This document shows, piece after piece, positions 14,791 through 26,416 of a DNA stretch of 64,000 nucleotides. How positions within the stretch are numbered: position 1 is the first letter of the stretch; every line of letters begins with the position of its first letter. The stretch is from Dryomyza anilis (taxonomy: Eukaryota; Arthropoda; Insecta; Diptera; Dryomyzidae). A program made the translations under genes and the position numbers. The notes beneath the pieces are model-generated. The model searched no databases, was not told the DNA's origin, and saw nothing but the letters and a program-made list of their open reading frames with translations. The stretch covers positions 102,166,026-102,230,025 of the forward strand of contig OX638132.1 in the NCBI GenBank assembly GCA_951804985.1. The letters are read 5' to 3'.

Positions 14791-15049
14791 GATGAAAAGA
14801 GTTACGAATTAAATCGTTGAATATAATTTTATTAAGTACTAATATATATATTTTTAAATTAATTTATTTCCAGATTGACTTCGTTTAATCCATAGGGTGG
14901 TACACAATCAAAAATTAGCGAAGGAAGGCAGCACAAAACTTAAACTCATAGACGTTTAGATAGTATAGATTTTGAATTATTTTTATTTCCATTTGGCAAA
15001 AAATTGTATATGTCACGTATTTAATAAAATTGAAATACAAATATTATTG

Positions 15050-15730
15050 CTTCAGTTGCATTTATTTATTTTTCCAATAATACTAAAAGCATATAGAATT
15101 AATAGGATTAATCCTATTTAATGAACATTAGTAACTATAATTCGAATAGTATGTTCCCATAGAAATGTTAAAATAATACGATGTCCTATAACTTTTAAAT
15201 GATTTTTACTATTGATGTTGTGTTGCAATATATTTAAAATACTTGTCTAAATAATGCAATTAATAATTTTATCATATTGATATAATAGTATAAGTCTGTT
15301 TATTGCAATGTGATAAACTATTCTTTCAATGGGGCATTCTGGTATTAATAGGACATCACAATAATATTTAATAGTAAAAACTATTGAAATCATTATAACA
15401 TAAATAGTTCCCACACTGTAATATTAATAGGAAAAATCGCTTTGACTAATTTTAATTGTAAAAAATCGTTAAATCAATAGTAATTCCTCTGAATTTTATA
15501 GTTTTTTTTCTGAGTGTATATAACAATAAATAACCTTGTTAATTTTAAATAGTAATAATAAATAAATTATAGTATACAAAATAACTTTTAAATGAATAGT
15601 ATGCTACAATTGGGATTCAAACACTAATAAAACTTATGCATTTACAGTGTTTAATAGTATTTACCATAATTTCAATAGTATATACTATAAAATTAAAAGT
15701 ATTTTTCTGAATGCATGTATATTATGTATT
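15050..15730. mobile_element. Diverged fragments of a TA-type MITE family
   Basis: Words typical of the better-preserved MITE at 37386-37566 (AATAGTAT, ACTATTAAA, TTTTTTTCTGAGTGTATA at about 15506-15523 and TTTTTCTGAATGCATG at about 15703) occur densely here. Clean paired ends could not be defined, so this is read as two or more decayed or overlapping copies. Confidence 0.35.
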
Positions 15731-17960
15731 TAAGGCGCACAGCTGACTGCCCTCAGCTGCAGTGTTGCCAGTGTTGTGTGATTTTTGCCGAAAGCAATGC
15801 CTGTCTGCTGCTGCTAGTAGGTAGTCACAGGGGGGGGTTGTCTGTGCGAAAATAAAACTGCAACCACATGGGAAAAGTTTTAATTATGCGTCTGTAGTTG
15901 CTTTTATATTGAAATGGATTCATATTTTGTCAACGTAATTATTATTATTTCAATATAGAATGAGTATTATACAAAAATTATAAGTTGGTAGGAGTTCTTT
16001 GTAAATGAATGCAACACTGAAAGTAGCTCTTCTTTGTAATTTTAGTCTTTTTATAAATTAAATATTTTTTGTATGAATTTAGTAATGTTCCATATTAACC
16101 AAGTGCTTTGTACATAATACCCCTATACTTTAAATAATCCCTTTTACTTTTAAATTATTTTTTTACATGTCATATTTTTCTGAATGCTGCACATTTTTAT
16201 TATTATTTTAAATACCTAATTTTGTGTTCTCGTATTTTAACGGCACATAAAGTAAAAATAAAAGAAAGAGCTCTCTTGATGTCAACGTTGTACAAAATTA
16301 TCTGAAATAATGGGTTGTGATGTCGGTTATGATGTCCTGGTTGAATTGGAGTTTTTATGCAAGAGCTGCTGTATTTGGGTAGGAACAGAATTGCGTCTGT
16401 GCGGCTGCAAATTGCGGTTGAATTAAGCGGCCAGCTGATGACTGCGCTCGGGGAAATCATGCGGCGCGGTCGATTGAAATTGCTGTCGTATTATGTGCCA
16501 TACTTATCGTCGGCGCCAATTAAAACTGACATGATGCAAAAATTTTGCAACAGACTTAACGACAAAAAACATGAATATTTTATATTTTTTTTTAATTAAA
16601 ATTGTTTCATAATATTTTTCGTTCTTTTTTGGAGGGTTTTTGCGTAATATTTCTTTGATTAATTTTAATTACTTTTTTTATTTATTTTAGTTTTACTTTG
16701 GAAAAATTGAAAATCTTGTCGTCAAAAGGACGAATCTTTTGGTTTTTTTACGATTACTTTTTATTGGTACAAGATAAAATAGTTATGTAAACGAAATAAT
16801 TCTTTATTTTTAATGTACCTATCGATTATCATCATTATTTAAAAATAATTTGCCGAACATTTTTCTTCCAAGTAACAAAAAAATCCAAAAAAAATATTTA
16901 AAAAAAGATGCCAATCGATAGGTGCTTTTAAAACAAACAATTAATACCTTTACACCACTATACAATCTTGTACCCATGAAAAGTTATGGCAAAAAAACAA
17001 AAAGATTCGACCTTTTGGCATGGTTGAAATTAGTAACAAATTATATTCGCCCTTTTTAGTTTTGTCTTCTGTGACTAGAAATATCCATCAAAACCACACA
17101 CAATTTTGGTACAGTTTACTTAATCAAAAATCTAATTCAAAAATGTAAAAAAACGAAAATGGCAAATATTACCCATTCGCCCTTAGTGACGATATCATTT
17201 TGTCTACAATCAACATATCAGAAATATTTATAATTTCATATAAATTGATTACTAACTGTCTTTCTGTCTATAGAATCTATAGGATCTATAGACATTTTAA
17301 AAATTTTGAATGATTTAAGCAAAGTTTAAAGTTTAAACTACCACTGAAAAACTATACCTTATTGATTTTGGATTTGCATTTGTTTTTATTTAATTTTTGT
17401 AATATTTGTACATTTATTTTTTATAAACAAATTGCTTTAATTTTACACTTTGTTTCCATAATAGTTTTTGTCCTCTTTTTATAAAAAAAAACTCTAAAAA
17501 ATCCTTTGTTCGTTGCCACCAACAACAGTTTTGTTGCGGTTAGTGTGACTTGAATTTTAATACAGCGGAGCATTTTGTCGGCCAGACGTGTTGGTTCTTT
17601 AGACCACCGTTCACAATCGATTTTTTTTTTCGTTAAATCAAAAAATGGTTGACAAAGTAAACTGCTTAATGCATGTATTTTGCTGGATGCTGCTTTCATT
17701 GCTACTGTTGCTGTTTCGTTTGCTTTTTATACGACTGTCTCTGTTGCCGCTATGCGGTTTGACACTCTGAAGCCGTTTTGATTGAGGTTTGTTTATTTTT
17801 TAAATCTATCCGATCTGCAGACACATTTTTCTTATTTTTTTTTTTTTATTTGCGTTGAGTTAGATACCTCGTGGCGTATGCGTGACATTAATGCAAAGTA
17901 GGAGCTAGATTTGTCTCAAAGAACTTTTAGAAACCTTCAGGTTTCAATAACCTCAAATTA
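15731..17960. other. Non-coding DNA with two GC-richer islands
   Basis: Islands lie at about 15731-15900 (starts TTAAGGCGCACAGCTGAC, with a run of eight G) and 16340-16560 (contains CAGCTG E-box, AATTAAGCGG and GGCGCGG words). Open frames of 80-92 codons cross them but lack domain features or low-complexity-free character. Between the islands the DNA is AT-rich with no recognisable element. A regulatory role is possible but is inferred from composition only. Confidence 0.3.
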
Positions 17961-18308
17961 TACAAAACACAAAATACGAAATACATAATACAAAATACAA
18001 AATACAAAATGCAAAATACAAAATACAAAATACAAAATACAAAATTCCAAATATAAAATACAACATACAAAATACAAAATACAAAATACAAAATACAAAA
18101 TACAAAATACAAAATACAAAATACAAAATACAAAATACAAAATACAAAATACAAAATACAAAATACAAAATACAAAATACAAAATACAAAATACAAAATA
18201 CAAAATACAAAATACAAAATACAAAATACAAAATACAAAATACAAAATACAAAATACAAAATACAAAATACAAAATACAAAATACAAAATACAAAATACA
18301 AAATACAA
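17961..18308. repeat. Heptamer tandem array AAAATAC (about 50 copies)
   Basis: Nearly perfect AAAATAC units are tandem for about 350 bases, with decayed copies at the left edge. The minus strand unit GTATTTT has no stop codon in any frame. This gives three overlapping long frames that all encode a repeating FCILYFV-type peptide. They reflect the unit and are not genes. Confidence 0.95.
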
Positions 18309-19749
18309 AGTAAAATTACATATAAAATGCGAAATTTAATACACCTTAAAAACCAGAAAATGTTCTTTTCTCCAACATCTGCATATATTTTTTTCTGTCG
18401 ATAGGAAAATTGCGCGCTAACTTTTCTCATTTAAACGCGTCTTAATTTATGCAAACTCTGAGATCTTTACCAGCTAAAAACCGCATCACATCGTCTCGAG
18501 ATTAAGCTTTGAAATATACTTTAATGCTTTAAGTCAAGATGCCGCTGAACTTTTGCTTAGGTTTCTAACTAACTAAGTCTTTATTGAACTTACGCACAAA
18601 AGTTGCAAAGTCAACAATTGTTTTATTTTGCTGCATATTTTCAGGCGGTGTTCATTAATCAGCATTAAAGCTTTAGGAGTATTTTGTAGAAGAGTTTCGA
18701 AAGTAAACAAAATCAATCACATATTTTTTGTAGGTGTCATACAAAATATAATCGACAAGCTGATAATAAGAAAAGTTAAAAAATTAATTTTATTCGCTAC
18801 GCAGTTTATGTAGCGCCCAAAAGTAGACAATAAAAAATTCGCATACACAAAATAATTTAAATTGTGAAACCTGTTGTGCATAAACAAAAAAAAATGTAAT
18901 CTTAGAAAATAAAAATATTTACAGAAAACATATATAAAAATAATTGGAATAAAAAGTCTGCCACAAAATTTCGTCGTTAATCGCTGATTGTTGTCAATTC
19001 ACAGACGTTGGTATTCTTTGATTTTAGATTATTTTTATTTTTTCATTATAATGAAAACTGTTGAATTCTTTATGCAATTGTTTTCGTTTTCAATGTCAGC
19101 AACGTTTGTCGGCTATTAACACGCAGCAAATAAAATAAAAACAAATTCTCCGCAGACAACATTATAACTGTTGCTGAGTTTAAAACGAATTTTAAATGAG
19201 TTTTTAATAGGTTTTTTTTTATTTTTAGATTTTTCCTAGTGATTCTAAGAATATTTACGTTTTATTGCTGATTTATATAGAAATTTATTTGAGAAAGAAG
19301 TAACAAAAAAAATAAATATTTTATAATCTTAAATATTATTTGTGGGTCCTTCGACGTCAGATTAAACATTTTAGATATCAATGACATTTTAAAGTATGAT
19401 TGCAATAAGATTGTACTTTCAATGTTAAAAATCTTCCCAAATGTATTTGATGTTCCCTCTGCAAAATGTACACTACTGCATTGTACACTATTTAGTGCAT
19501 TTTTCAATGGCAGACTACAGTATTATAGTATAGTTTCTCCAGCGAGTACAGTGCACTGCAGTATAAGTTTCATATGGAGTCAAATAGTGTCAAGACAATC
19601 TATTTCTTGACATACAAAACAAAATGACAATACTCGCTCGGCTTTCAAAAGCAGTCATGTTGTTGTCGTTGTTTATTTGTTTATAAATATTACAACAAAC
19701 ATTTTTTGAACAACAAAAATAACCCACAAAAAAAGGTAAAAAAAAATAA
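18309..19749. other. Non-coding DNA, no gene seen
   Basis: AT-rich sequence. Slightly GC-richer patches at about 18400-18560 and 18970-19180 could be conserved regulatory blocks. At 19465-19560 there is a cluster of GTACAC and CAGTGCACTGCAGT palindromic words. A similar cluster follows the Helitron at about 21320-21400. Confidence 0.35.
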
Positions 19750-21193
19750 TCCTATCCTATTAATATAATATATATAATCTGTTTGTTCGTTTGTACGTTT
19801 GTTCCGCTTCTCCGTCTAAACGGCTGATCTGATTTTCTTTAAATTTTTACCACAGATGCGGTATGGTCTGGAAGGAATGATAGGCTATATATGAGCGGGA
19901 TTGGACAAAGAGGCGTGGCACCTCCCATACAACCTAAATTTCAATACTAAAACTCACCACACTAAAATTCACCACACAGTAAAACTCACCACACAAAAAC
20001 GCACCACAAAAAAATGCAACACACTAAAATTAACCACACTAAAACTCACCACTCGAAAATTCACTACACTAAAACTCACCACACTAAAATTCACCACACT
20101 AAAACTCACCACACTATAATTCACCACACTAAAACTCACCACACTAAAATTTCAACACACTAAAACTCACCACACTAAAACTCATCACAATAAAATTCAC
20201 CACACTAAAACCCACCACACTATTACTCACCACACTAAAATTCACCATACTAAAACTCACCACACTTAAATTTCACGACACTAAAACTCACCACACTAAA
20301 ACTCACCACAATAAAATTAACCACACTAAAATTCACCACACAATCTCTCCGCACTAAAACTCGCCACACTAAAACTCGTCACACTAAAATTCACCCTAAA
20401 ATTCACTACACTAAAACCCACCACACTATAATTCACCACACTAAAACTCACCACACTAAAAATTCACCACACAAAAACTCACCCCAATAAAATTCATCAC
20501 ATTAAAATTCATCACACTAAAACTCACCACAATAAAATTCACCGCACTAAACCCCTCCACATTATAATTCACCACAGTAAAACTCACCACACTAAAATTC
20601 ACCACACTAAAACTCACCACACTAAAATTCACCACACTAAAACTCACAACACTAAAATTTACCACACCAAAACTCACCACACTAAAACTCACCACACTAA
20701 AACTCACCACACTAAAACTCACCACACCAAAACTCACCACACTAAAACTCACCACACCAAAACTCACCACACCAAAATTCACCACACATTAACTCAGCAC
20801 ACCGAAACTCACCACATTAAAACCCACCACACTAAAACTTCTACTGGGAAAAACTCTACGGGGAAGAATTCTACGGGAAAGAGTTCTACCGGGAACCATT
20901 CTGCCGGGAAGAATTCTACGGGAAAGCGTTATATGCGGAAGTATTTTACGGGGAAGATTTCTACTGGGGAAAATCTATGGGGAATCTGAGAAAGAATTGT
21001 CTATGAGAAAAGCTTTTTTAGCGGAGAATTATTTTTGTTTTGTTTACTACATTTATAGAACCAATAAAAAAACGTCCACAGTGAAGCATGGGTCCATGAT
21101 ATAAATAATAAAAATGTTTTTTATATTAATTAAATCGCTCCATATTTTTAAATTCACAAAATCTTGGCACGAGTCGTGTACGGATCCAGCTAG
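19750..21193 (+). mobile_element. Helitron-like non-autonomous element, copy 1
   Basis: The 5' end begins with TC after a host A (TCCTATCC at 19750). The 3' end is CTAG (21190-21193) followed by host T. About 11 bases before the CTAG is a short hairpin, CACGAGTCGTG. These are the structural hallmarks of Helitrons (5' TC, 3' hairpin plus CTRR, insertion between A and T). No replication or helicase protein is encoded. The interior holds a long 15-bp minisatellite (19946-20843) and then GGGAAGAATTCTAC-type repeats. A shorter copy in opposite orientation lies at 43951-44948 with the same order of parts, which supports the boundaries. Confidence 0.65.
19946..20843. repeat. 15-bp minisatellite AAAACTCACCACACT inside the Helitron
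   Basis: About 60 units of AAAACTCACCACACT run with frequent C/T variation (ACTCACC or ATTCACC). The unit length is a multiple of three, so long frames stay open on both strands (repeated TKTHH and VVSFS peptides). These are repeat artefacts, not genes. The sister Helitron has only about nine units at 44405-44535. Confidence 0.93.
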
Positions 21194-22085
21194 TAAACAA
21201 TAAATTTTTGATGAATAAAAATTTTATATAAAATATTATATAATTTTCTTATACTTATTAATTTTCTCAATAAAACTTTTTAGATAATGATACACAAAAA
21301 GTGTAAAATAGACTGACTACTCAGTGTCAAGTGCAGTGCATTTCAGTGTACTAAATTTTTAGTGTACGCCACTTTAGTGCACTGCACTATGTCTTGTTTG
21401 AGATGTATTTTGACACTACTTGTGTTTGGTTGTTAAGTGCAAGACATGCGTTTGTTTTTCAAACATAGTGCCATTTTATTTCCATGTCTTGAAATAAAAT
21501 GAATGTCTTTAATTGGGTTGGTTTATTATATATTTGTACAGATGTCACGTTCTAATTACTCCATTTCCGTAGATATGCGTCGTTCAAATTTGTGATTAAT
21601 TATTTTTTTGTATTTCACTTTTAAAGAAATCTAAACTAAAATAAATAAATTTAGCTTAATTTTTTAAGTTTTATTTTATACATTTTAACAAAATATATAT
21701 ACCTTTTTTTGAGGTTTTAATTTTTTTTTTAATGAATAGAGAAATGCCATTTTAACTAATGACAGAAGTTCTTCCATGCGGTGCCTCTAGTGTTTTATTT
21801 GAACGCACACAGCCAACAATGGCTTGTTAGTGTGCATGACTGTGTGTGTACAGATGTCTGTGCATTTATATGGGTGTCGGATAATTCTTCCCCACCAAAT
21901 TACACCGTCACAATGCATTCCCAATGTTTCTTACCCGAGGTAAATCTTTCCAGGACAATTATTATACAAAAATTATTCCCCAGATATTTTTCAAAAATGT
22001 ATGTTATATTAAAATGATAATTGGGAAAAACCAATTCTAATTAAAACATTTTTTTAAAAATCATTTGTTTATGTGATATTTATTT
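21194..22085. other. Non-coding DNA with GTGCACTGCA palindromic cluster
   Basis: At 21310-21400 words such as CAGTGCA, GTGTACGCCAC and GTGCACTGCAC repeat and are partly palindromic, echoing 19465-19560 on the other side of the Helitron. The 78-codon frame at 21781-22017 has no protein signature. No gene is called. Confidence 0.35.
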
Positions 22086-22880
22086 AAAAACAGAATTATT
22101 TAGAATTATCCAGAGAAGAATATTCTCGGCGAAGAAATGTCATGAGCAAGAATTACCCGATGAATATTTTTGATGTAGAATAATTTTCTCGATATGGAAT
22201 TGTTATGGAAAATATTTAGCCGGATAAGAATGATCCCCGGGAAAAAATGTCTGGAGAGAGAATAATCTGATGGAAGCAATGTTTCAATGTAGAATTTTCA
22301 AGGGAAACAATGTTTCTATGTAAAAATATTGTTGAGAAAAATTTGAGTGTAGAAAAATTGTATAGGTAGCAAAAATTAGCAAAAATTAGAATAATTATTC
22401 CAGGAAGACTTTGTCTCGGTATAGAATTATCTGAAGAAGAATTACTTGGAGAAATAATAGGGGGAAACATTGACTCAGCATTCTCGCGGGGAAAAACTGT
22501 TACTTTGTTAAAGGATTATAGAGTAAATTTTGTTTGGAGAAAAATTATATAGGTGGAAATATTTGGGAGAAAACTACTCTTGAAAAATTATTTTCGTGGA
22601 AGTATTACTCTGGAAAGATTAGTTTCGGTGCAGAATTGTCCTGAAAAAAAAATGTTCAGGTATGAATTTTCTCGGTAATCAATTGTTTTACGATAGAATA
22701 AACAATGAAGTTTTGTTGGTAGAAGAATTGAAGATTTTTTTATTGGGAAAAATGATGTTGGAAAACAAAATATGCTGGGAAGTAATGAATATAGAAAAAA
22801 AATTGGAGAAAGTTCGAAAATAAAATATGCTGGGAAGTAATTAATATGGGAAAAATTTAAAAATTTTCTCGGGGAATAAT
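22086..22880. repeat. Degenerate GAAGAATTGTC-type minisatellite, locus 1
   Basis: Poorly conserved units of roughly 18-22 bases of the form GGGAAGAATTGTCTCGG recur throughout. The same kind of unit occurs at 45575-47395, on the opposite strand at 28085-28915, and in short form after the Helitron minisatellite (20843-21010). Confidence 0.6.
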
Positions 22881-23363
22881 TATACCTGGCATAAATTCAG
22901 CATAACCCTATTTTTATCTGTGTATTTCTGTATTTCTGAATATATGCTGTGTCCTTTGTGCAGTTGTGCCGAAGAACAAAAGAAAAACGCACAACAGCGC
23001 AACGTGAAGCGCATAAAATCATGATGTGCGCTGTGACAATAATGTGGCGCAAAAATATTACACATTTTTTTATACTCTAATGTTGACAGACAGACAGCGA
23101 CACACACATATATCAAACATGCAGCACATAGCTGCCGAAGATGCCGTTGACAGCATGAAAGAGTAGCAGCGCCTGCTGTAAAATGAGAGGATTTCCTCGC
23201 AAATGAATCGCATTTTTATCGAATTTTGCGGCGGCTGTCATTAGAGCTGTTGCTACTGTCGTTTGCTAATATACGTTGTTTTTAGTTTAGTTGATATTAT
23301 TCTTATTGTTGGTTCTTTTTATTTAGTTATTATATATTTTTTGGTTGATGAAATTGATTTAAA
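22881..23363. other. GC-richer non-coding island
   Basis: The stretch 22900-23260 contains GCGCAACGTGAAGCGCATAA, GTGCGCTGTGACA and CAGCGCCTGCTG words and is markedly GC-richer than its surroundings. There is no convincing frame. It resembles conserved non-coding DNA of fly loci, but conservation cannot be tested here. Confidence 0.3.
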
Positions 23364-24022
23364 AACGAGTTGAGAATGTTAGGTCACATGGGCAAGTTCA
23401 GTCACATTGGACAAACTTTTATAGTCCGTCGGGCCCGATTATGGAATACCGTACACCTTTGGTGGGGATCTTAATGCGGGATATTTATTTGTATTCCCTA
23501 GTTTTAAAGTTCTTAATTATGCTGAACCGCCCCACCCTCAGAATATTATTCACATATCAGAAATTTACGTCTTATATCCCCATAATTTAAAAAAATTATA
23601 TAAAAGTATTAAAAACTAATAAAACTAATTTAGAAAAATAAAAGTGGGCGGACCACGCCTTTATTTAAAATGTTGTAAGGCTAATATTTGATTTTAATAA
23701 TAAGGCTAAAACTTCCACTATGAAAACCCGAGAAATAATGTAAAAAAAATGTAGGCGATCATGCCCATTTTTGGACCACATATTTCTAGGTGAATTCTAA
23801 CAATACGTTTTAAATTTTATAAGAATATCTTGAATAGTTGTCGAGGTATTAGTTCCTAAGTAGTTATATAAAAATGACTTGTATGGAAGGTGGGCGTGTC
23901 CGTTGACGGATTTGGTTCATTTTCAAACTTATTTCCTACTTTAAACTAAAAAATATTGTGACCAAAATTCATGGCATTCTGACAAGTATTTCTCAAGTTT
24001 CCTCACATACGGACAGCAAGAC

Positions 24023-24071
<49 letters not shown>

Positions 24072-24182
24072 AACAGACAGACGGACATAGCTAAACGGAC
24101 TCGGGTAGTTATGCTGATCAAGAATATATATACTTTTCCAAACCGGCCACGCCTCCTAAGGGTCGTTACAATATCTGCACGT
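23364..24182 (+). mobile_element. mini-me-like element, family A copy 1 (3' truncated)
   Basis: The left end starts AACGAGTTGAGAATGTTAGG. The conserved terminal block (GTCACATGGGCAAG, TTTTATAGTC, GGCCCGATTATGGAATACC) matches the copies at 49531, 53527 and 60220. Near the 3' end a GACA microsatellite (24016-24085) is followed by a conserved core and a TATATATACTTTTCC run. The arrangement of a short conserved core between a TA run and GTCY repeats is that described for dipteran mini-me elements. It carries no gene. The last part is lost where the mariner begins. Confidence 0.7.
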
Positions 24183-25496
24183 TACAATATTTTCAACAGG
24201 GACGCTACAAAAGTAGAGCGACAGGGACAGGAAACGACGCCATATTTCTTGCCGCTCTTTCGTCATTTCTCTTCAGTAAAGTTCATCATTTCATAACGGA
24301 AAGATATACGAGCCAATAATGAGTCTAAATTATTAAAATTTACTACCGAAATTCGGAGTCAGTGGCCTCAACGTTAAGAGCGCTACGCCCAATTTATGGT
24401 CGTCATAATCGTCCTAGCAGATCAACAATTGAGCGTCTAGTGGAAAAATTTAAATCCCCAGACACAGTACAAAATGTTCCCGTGCCAGTGAGAAAAAGAA
24501 GTGCCCGTAGTGTCGAGAATATTGCTACCGCTGAGGCTTCACTTGAAGAAAGCCCAAATGTGTCTGTCACACGTCGTTCTCAAGCGTTGGGCATCTCTGC
24601 GACTTCCTTGTGGCGAATTTTGCGAAAAGATCTTGGCCTACATCCTTACAAAATCAAATTGACGCAAGAACTGAAGCCGCTTGACCACCAGAAGCGTCGT
24701 ATGTTCGTGAATTGGGCTGAGCAACAACTTGAAAATGATTCGGATTTTCATCGAAAAATCATCTTCAGCGATGAGACTCATTTCTGGCTGAATGGCTTCG
24801 TCAATAAACAAAATATACGTTATTGGTCAGACAGCAATCCACACGTACTCCATGAGTCATCATTGCATCCCGAAAAAATTACGGTTTGGTGCGGTTTATG
24901 GGCCGGCGGCGTCATTGGGCCGTACTTCTTCCGTGATGATCAAGACCGGCACGTTACTGAGAATGGAAATCGCTACTGTTCAATGAAAACCGAATATTTT
25001 TGGCCCCAATTGGATGATATGGACTTGGATGATATGGAGGACATGTGGTTCCAACAGGACGGCGCCACAAGCCACACAGCAAATGCCACAATCAATTTAT
25101 TGGAAACAAAGTTTGGAGAACGTGTTATCTCACGAAATGGTCCAGTCGATTGGCCGCCTCGGTCGTGCGATTTGACGTCGTTAGACTATTTCCTGTGGGG
25201 CTACGTCAAGTCTATGGTCTATGCCAACAAGCCAGCGACGATTGATGAACTTCGTACGAATATCGAACGTGAAATTGCAGCAGTATCGGCCGATTTATGC
25301 TTGAAAACCGTCGAAAATTGGGTTCAGCGTCTGGACTTCTGCAAGCGTGCCCGTGGTGGCCATGCAAAATAAATCGAGTTCCATACATAATGGCATCGAA
25401 CGAACGTAGGCATAAAGAATTTCATTGATATCCAAAACCGTTTTTGTTTTATTTAAAAAAAAACTTTTGTAGCGCTCTTATTGAAAAACCCTTTAT
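24183..25496 (+). mobile_element. mariner-type DNA transposon, DD41D-like
   Basis: The 3' end reads CTTTTGTAGCGCTCTTATTG then AAAAACCCTTTATA. The 5' end has an imperfect inverted counterpart (CAACAGGGACGCTACAAAAG at 24194-24213). The boundaries sit at TA dinucleotides, as expected for Tc1/mariner insertion. The interior is one degraded transposase gene. The element abuts the truncated mini-me-like element on its left. A palindromic deletion derivative of the same family lies at 44022-44344. Confidence 0.85.
24296..25372 (+). pseudogene. mariner transposase, N-terminus disabled
   Basis: The transposase would bind the inverted repeats and cut and paste the element at TA sites. The intact frame (24362-25372, 336 residues, first codon GTG) has a paired helix-turn-helix N-terminal half. 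It then carries the DDE/D catalytic triad: FSDETHF (D137), WFQQDGATSH (D233) and PPRSCDLTSLDYFLWG (D270 or D275). The spacing from D233 is 36 residues to D270 and 41 to D275; the latter fits the DD41D (rosa-type) group. Upstream, the frame continues 22 codons to 24296. There the start codon has become ACG, and stops TAA (24317), TGA (24320) and TAA (24326) follow. The related element at 44022 keeps an ATG at the same place. The catalytic part is intact, so inactivation looks recent. It is unlikely to make a working protein. Confidence 0.88.
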
Positions 25497-25836
25497 ATCG
25501 GAGATGGTCACGTTTAATAATTGTCTCAATAAAAAAAATTTAAGGAAAATACTTTTTTTATTGAAGAAAATAAGAAGTAATTGTCTGAAAAAAATAAATT
25601 ATTACTATTCAGAATTTTTGTTTGGAAAAAACATTAAATTATCCGCTAAAAAATTGTTTACAAGGTATTTTTCGAAAAAAATTGAAAAAAAAATAGTTTT
25701 TGAAAAGAAAAACAATTGTGCAATAAATTTTTTTTTATCGACAACAACAGATTGTACTAAAAAAAAATGCACCAAAAAATATATATTTTTTTAAATTGTT
25801 CTAAAAAAATTGTTCGACAAAAACAAAGTGATATTG
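25497..25836. other. A-rich degenerate sequence right of the mariner
   Basis: A-rich sequence with words like AATTGTCTGAAAAAAATAA, possibly decayed GAAGAATTGTC minisatellite. A 116-codon lysine- and asparagine-rich frame crosses it (25444-25794), starts inside the mariner end and has no domain. No gene is called. Confidence 0.35.
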
Positions 25837-26366
25837 GAACCAGTTGGGAAGGTTAGATCACATGGGACATTTTAAAGTAGGTGTAATTATGATAGTTAGG
25901 ATTATCAAAATTATAGTCGGTCTAAGCCGACTATAAATACCCTACACATATGTGTGGTTACCATTCAAAGTGATATATAGGTCACCAGGGTATACGAATC
26001 CTGAAAATAACTACAAACTTTCCATCCCTGAATAATTTTCTTTCATTTGAGACCCATATTTACAAATGGGGTACACCTACCCGAATTTCGATTTTTCAAT
26101 TTTTTTGGCAACCACAAGTCTTTTCGCCGGAAAACATTATTATCACGTACTTGAGCATGATGTCAATATATATATGACCAAAAAAGTTTACCTAAGCACG
26201 TATACCTAAAAATTGATCTTTATATGTACATTTTATATGAGGTATTTGAACATAAGTGGTCGGATCATAGGTCACAATGGACCGATCTCGCCAATTTTTA
26301 GTAATCTAAGTTATAAGTTTCATTTATCTAGCTCTTCATTTTTAAAAGTAGTAGGGATTTCAACAG

Positions 26367-26416
<50 letters not shown>

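Larger units (their letters stand above)
13728..15045 (+). ncRNA. Candidate spliced non-coding transcript (two exons)
   Basis: Proposed from signals only. An initiator-like TCAGTC lies at 13726-13731. Exon 1 would run to 13942 and end at AAG followed by GTAAGC, a good fly donor. The intron (13943-14872) ends with a branch-point-like TACTAAT near 14836, a pyrimidine run and TTTCCAG. Exon 2 starts at 14873 and is followed by AATAAA at 15023-15028. The spliced RNA would be under 400 bases. Its one frame open across the junction has no ATG, so it would be non-coding or a 5' leader. The intron holds a three-copy 140-bp repeat and a SINE. Any of these signals could arise by chance in AT-rich DNA. 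Confidence 0.27.

Noticed and set aside
16203..16599. Overlapping 80-85-codon frames on both strands
   Set aside because: They cross a GC-richer island but have no domain, no splice context and oppose each other.
17927..18430. 167-codon minus-strand frame and two overlapping 113-116-codon frames
   Set aside because: They are produced by the stop-free heptamer GTATTTT and encode only the repeated unit.
20456..20785. 109-codon minus-strand frame of VVSFSVVNF repeats
   Set aside because: It lies wholly in the 15-bp minisatellite of the Helitron; the unit is a multiple of three, so the frame stays open by construction.
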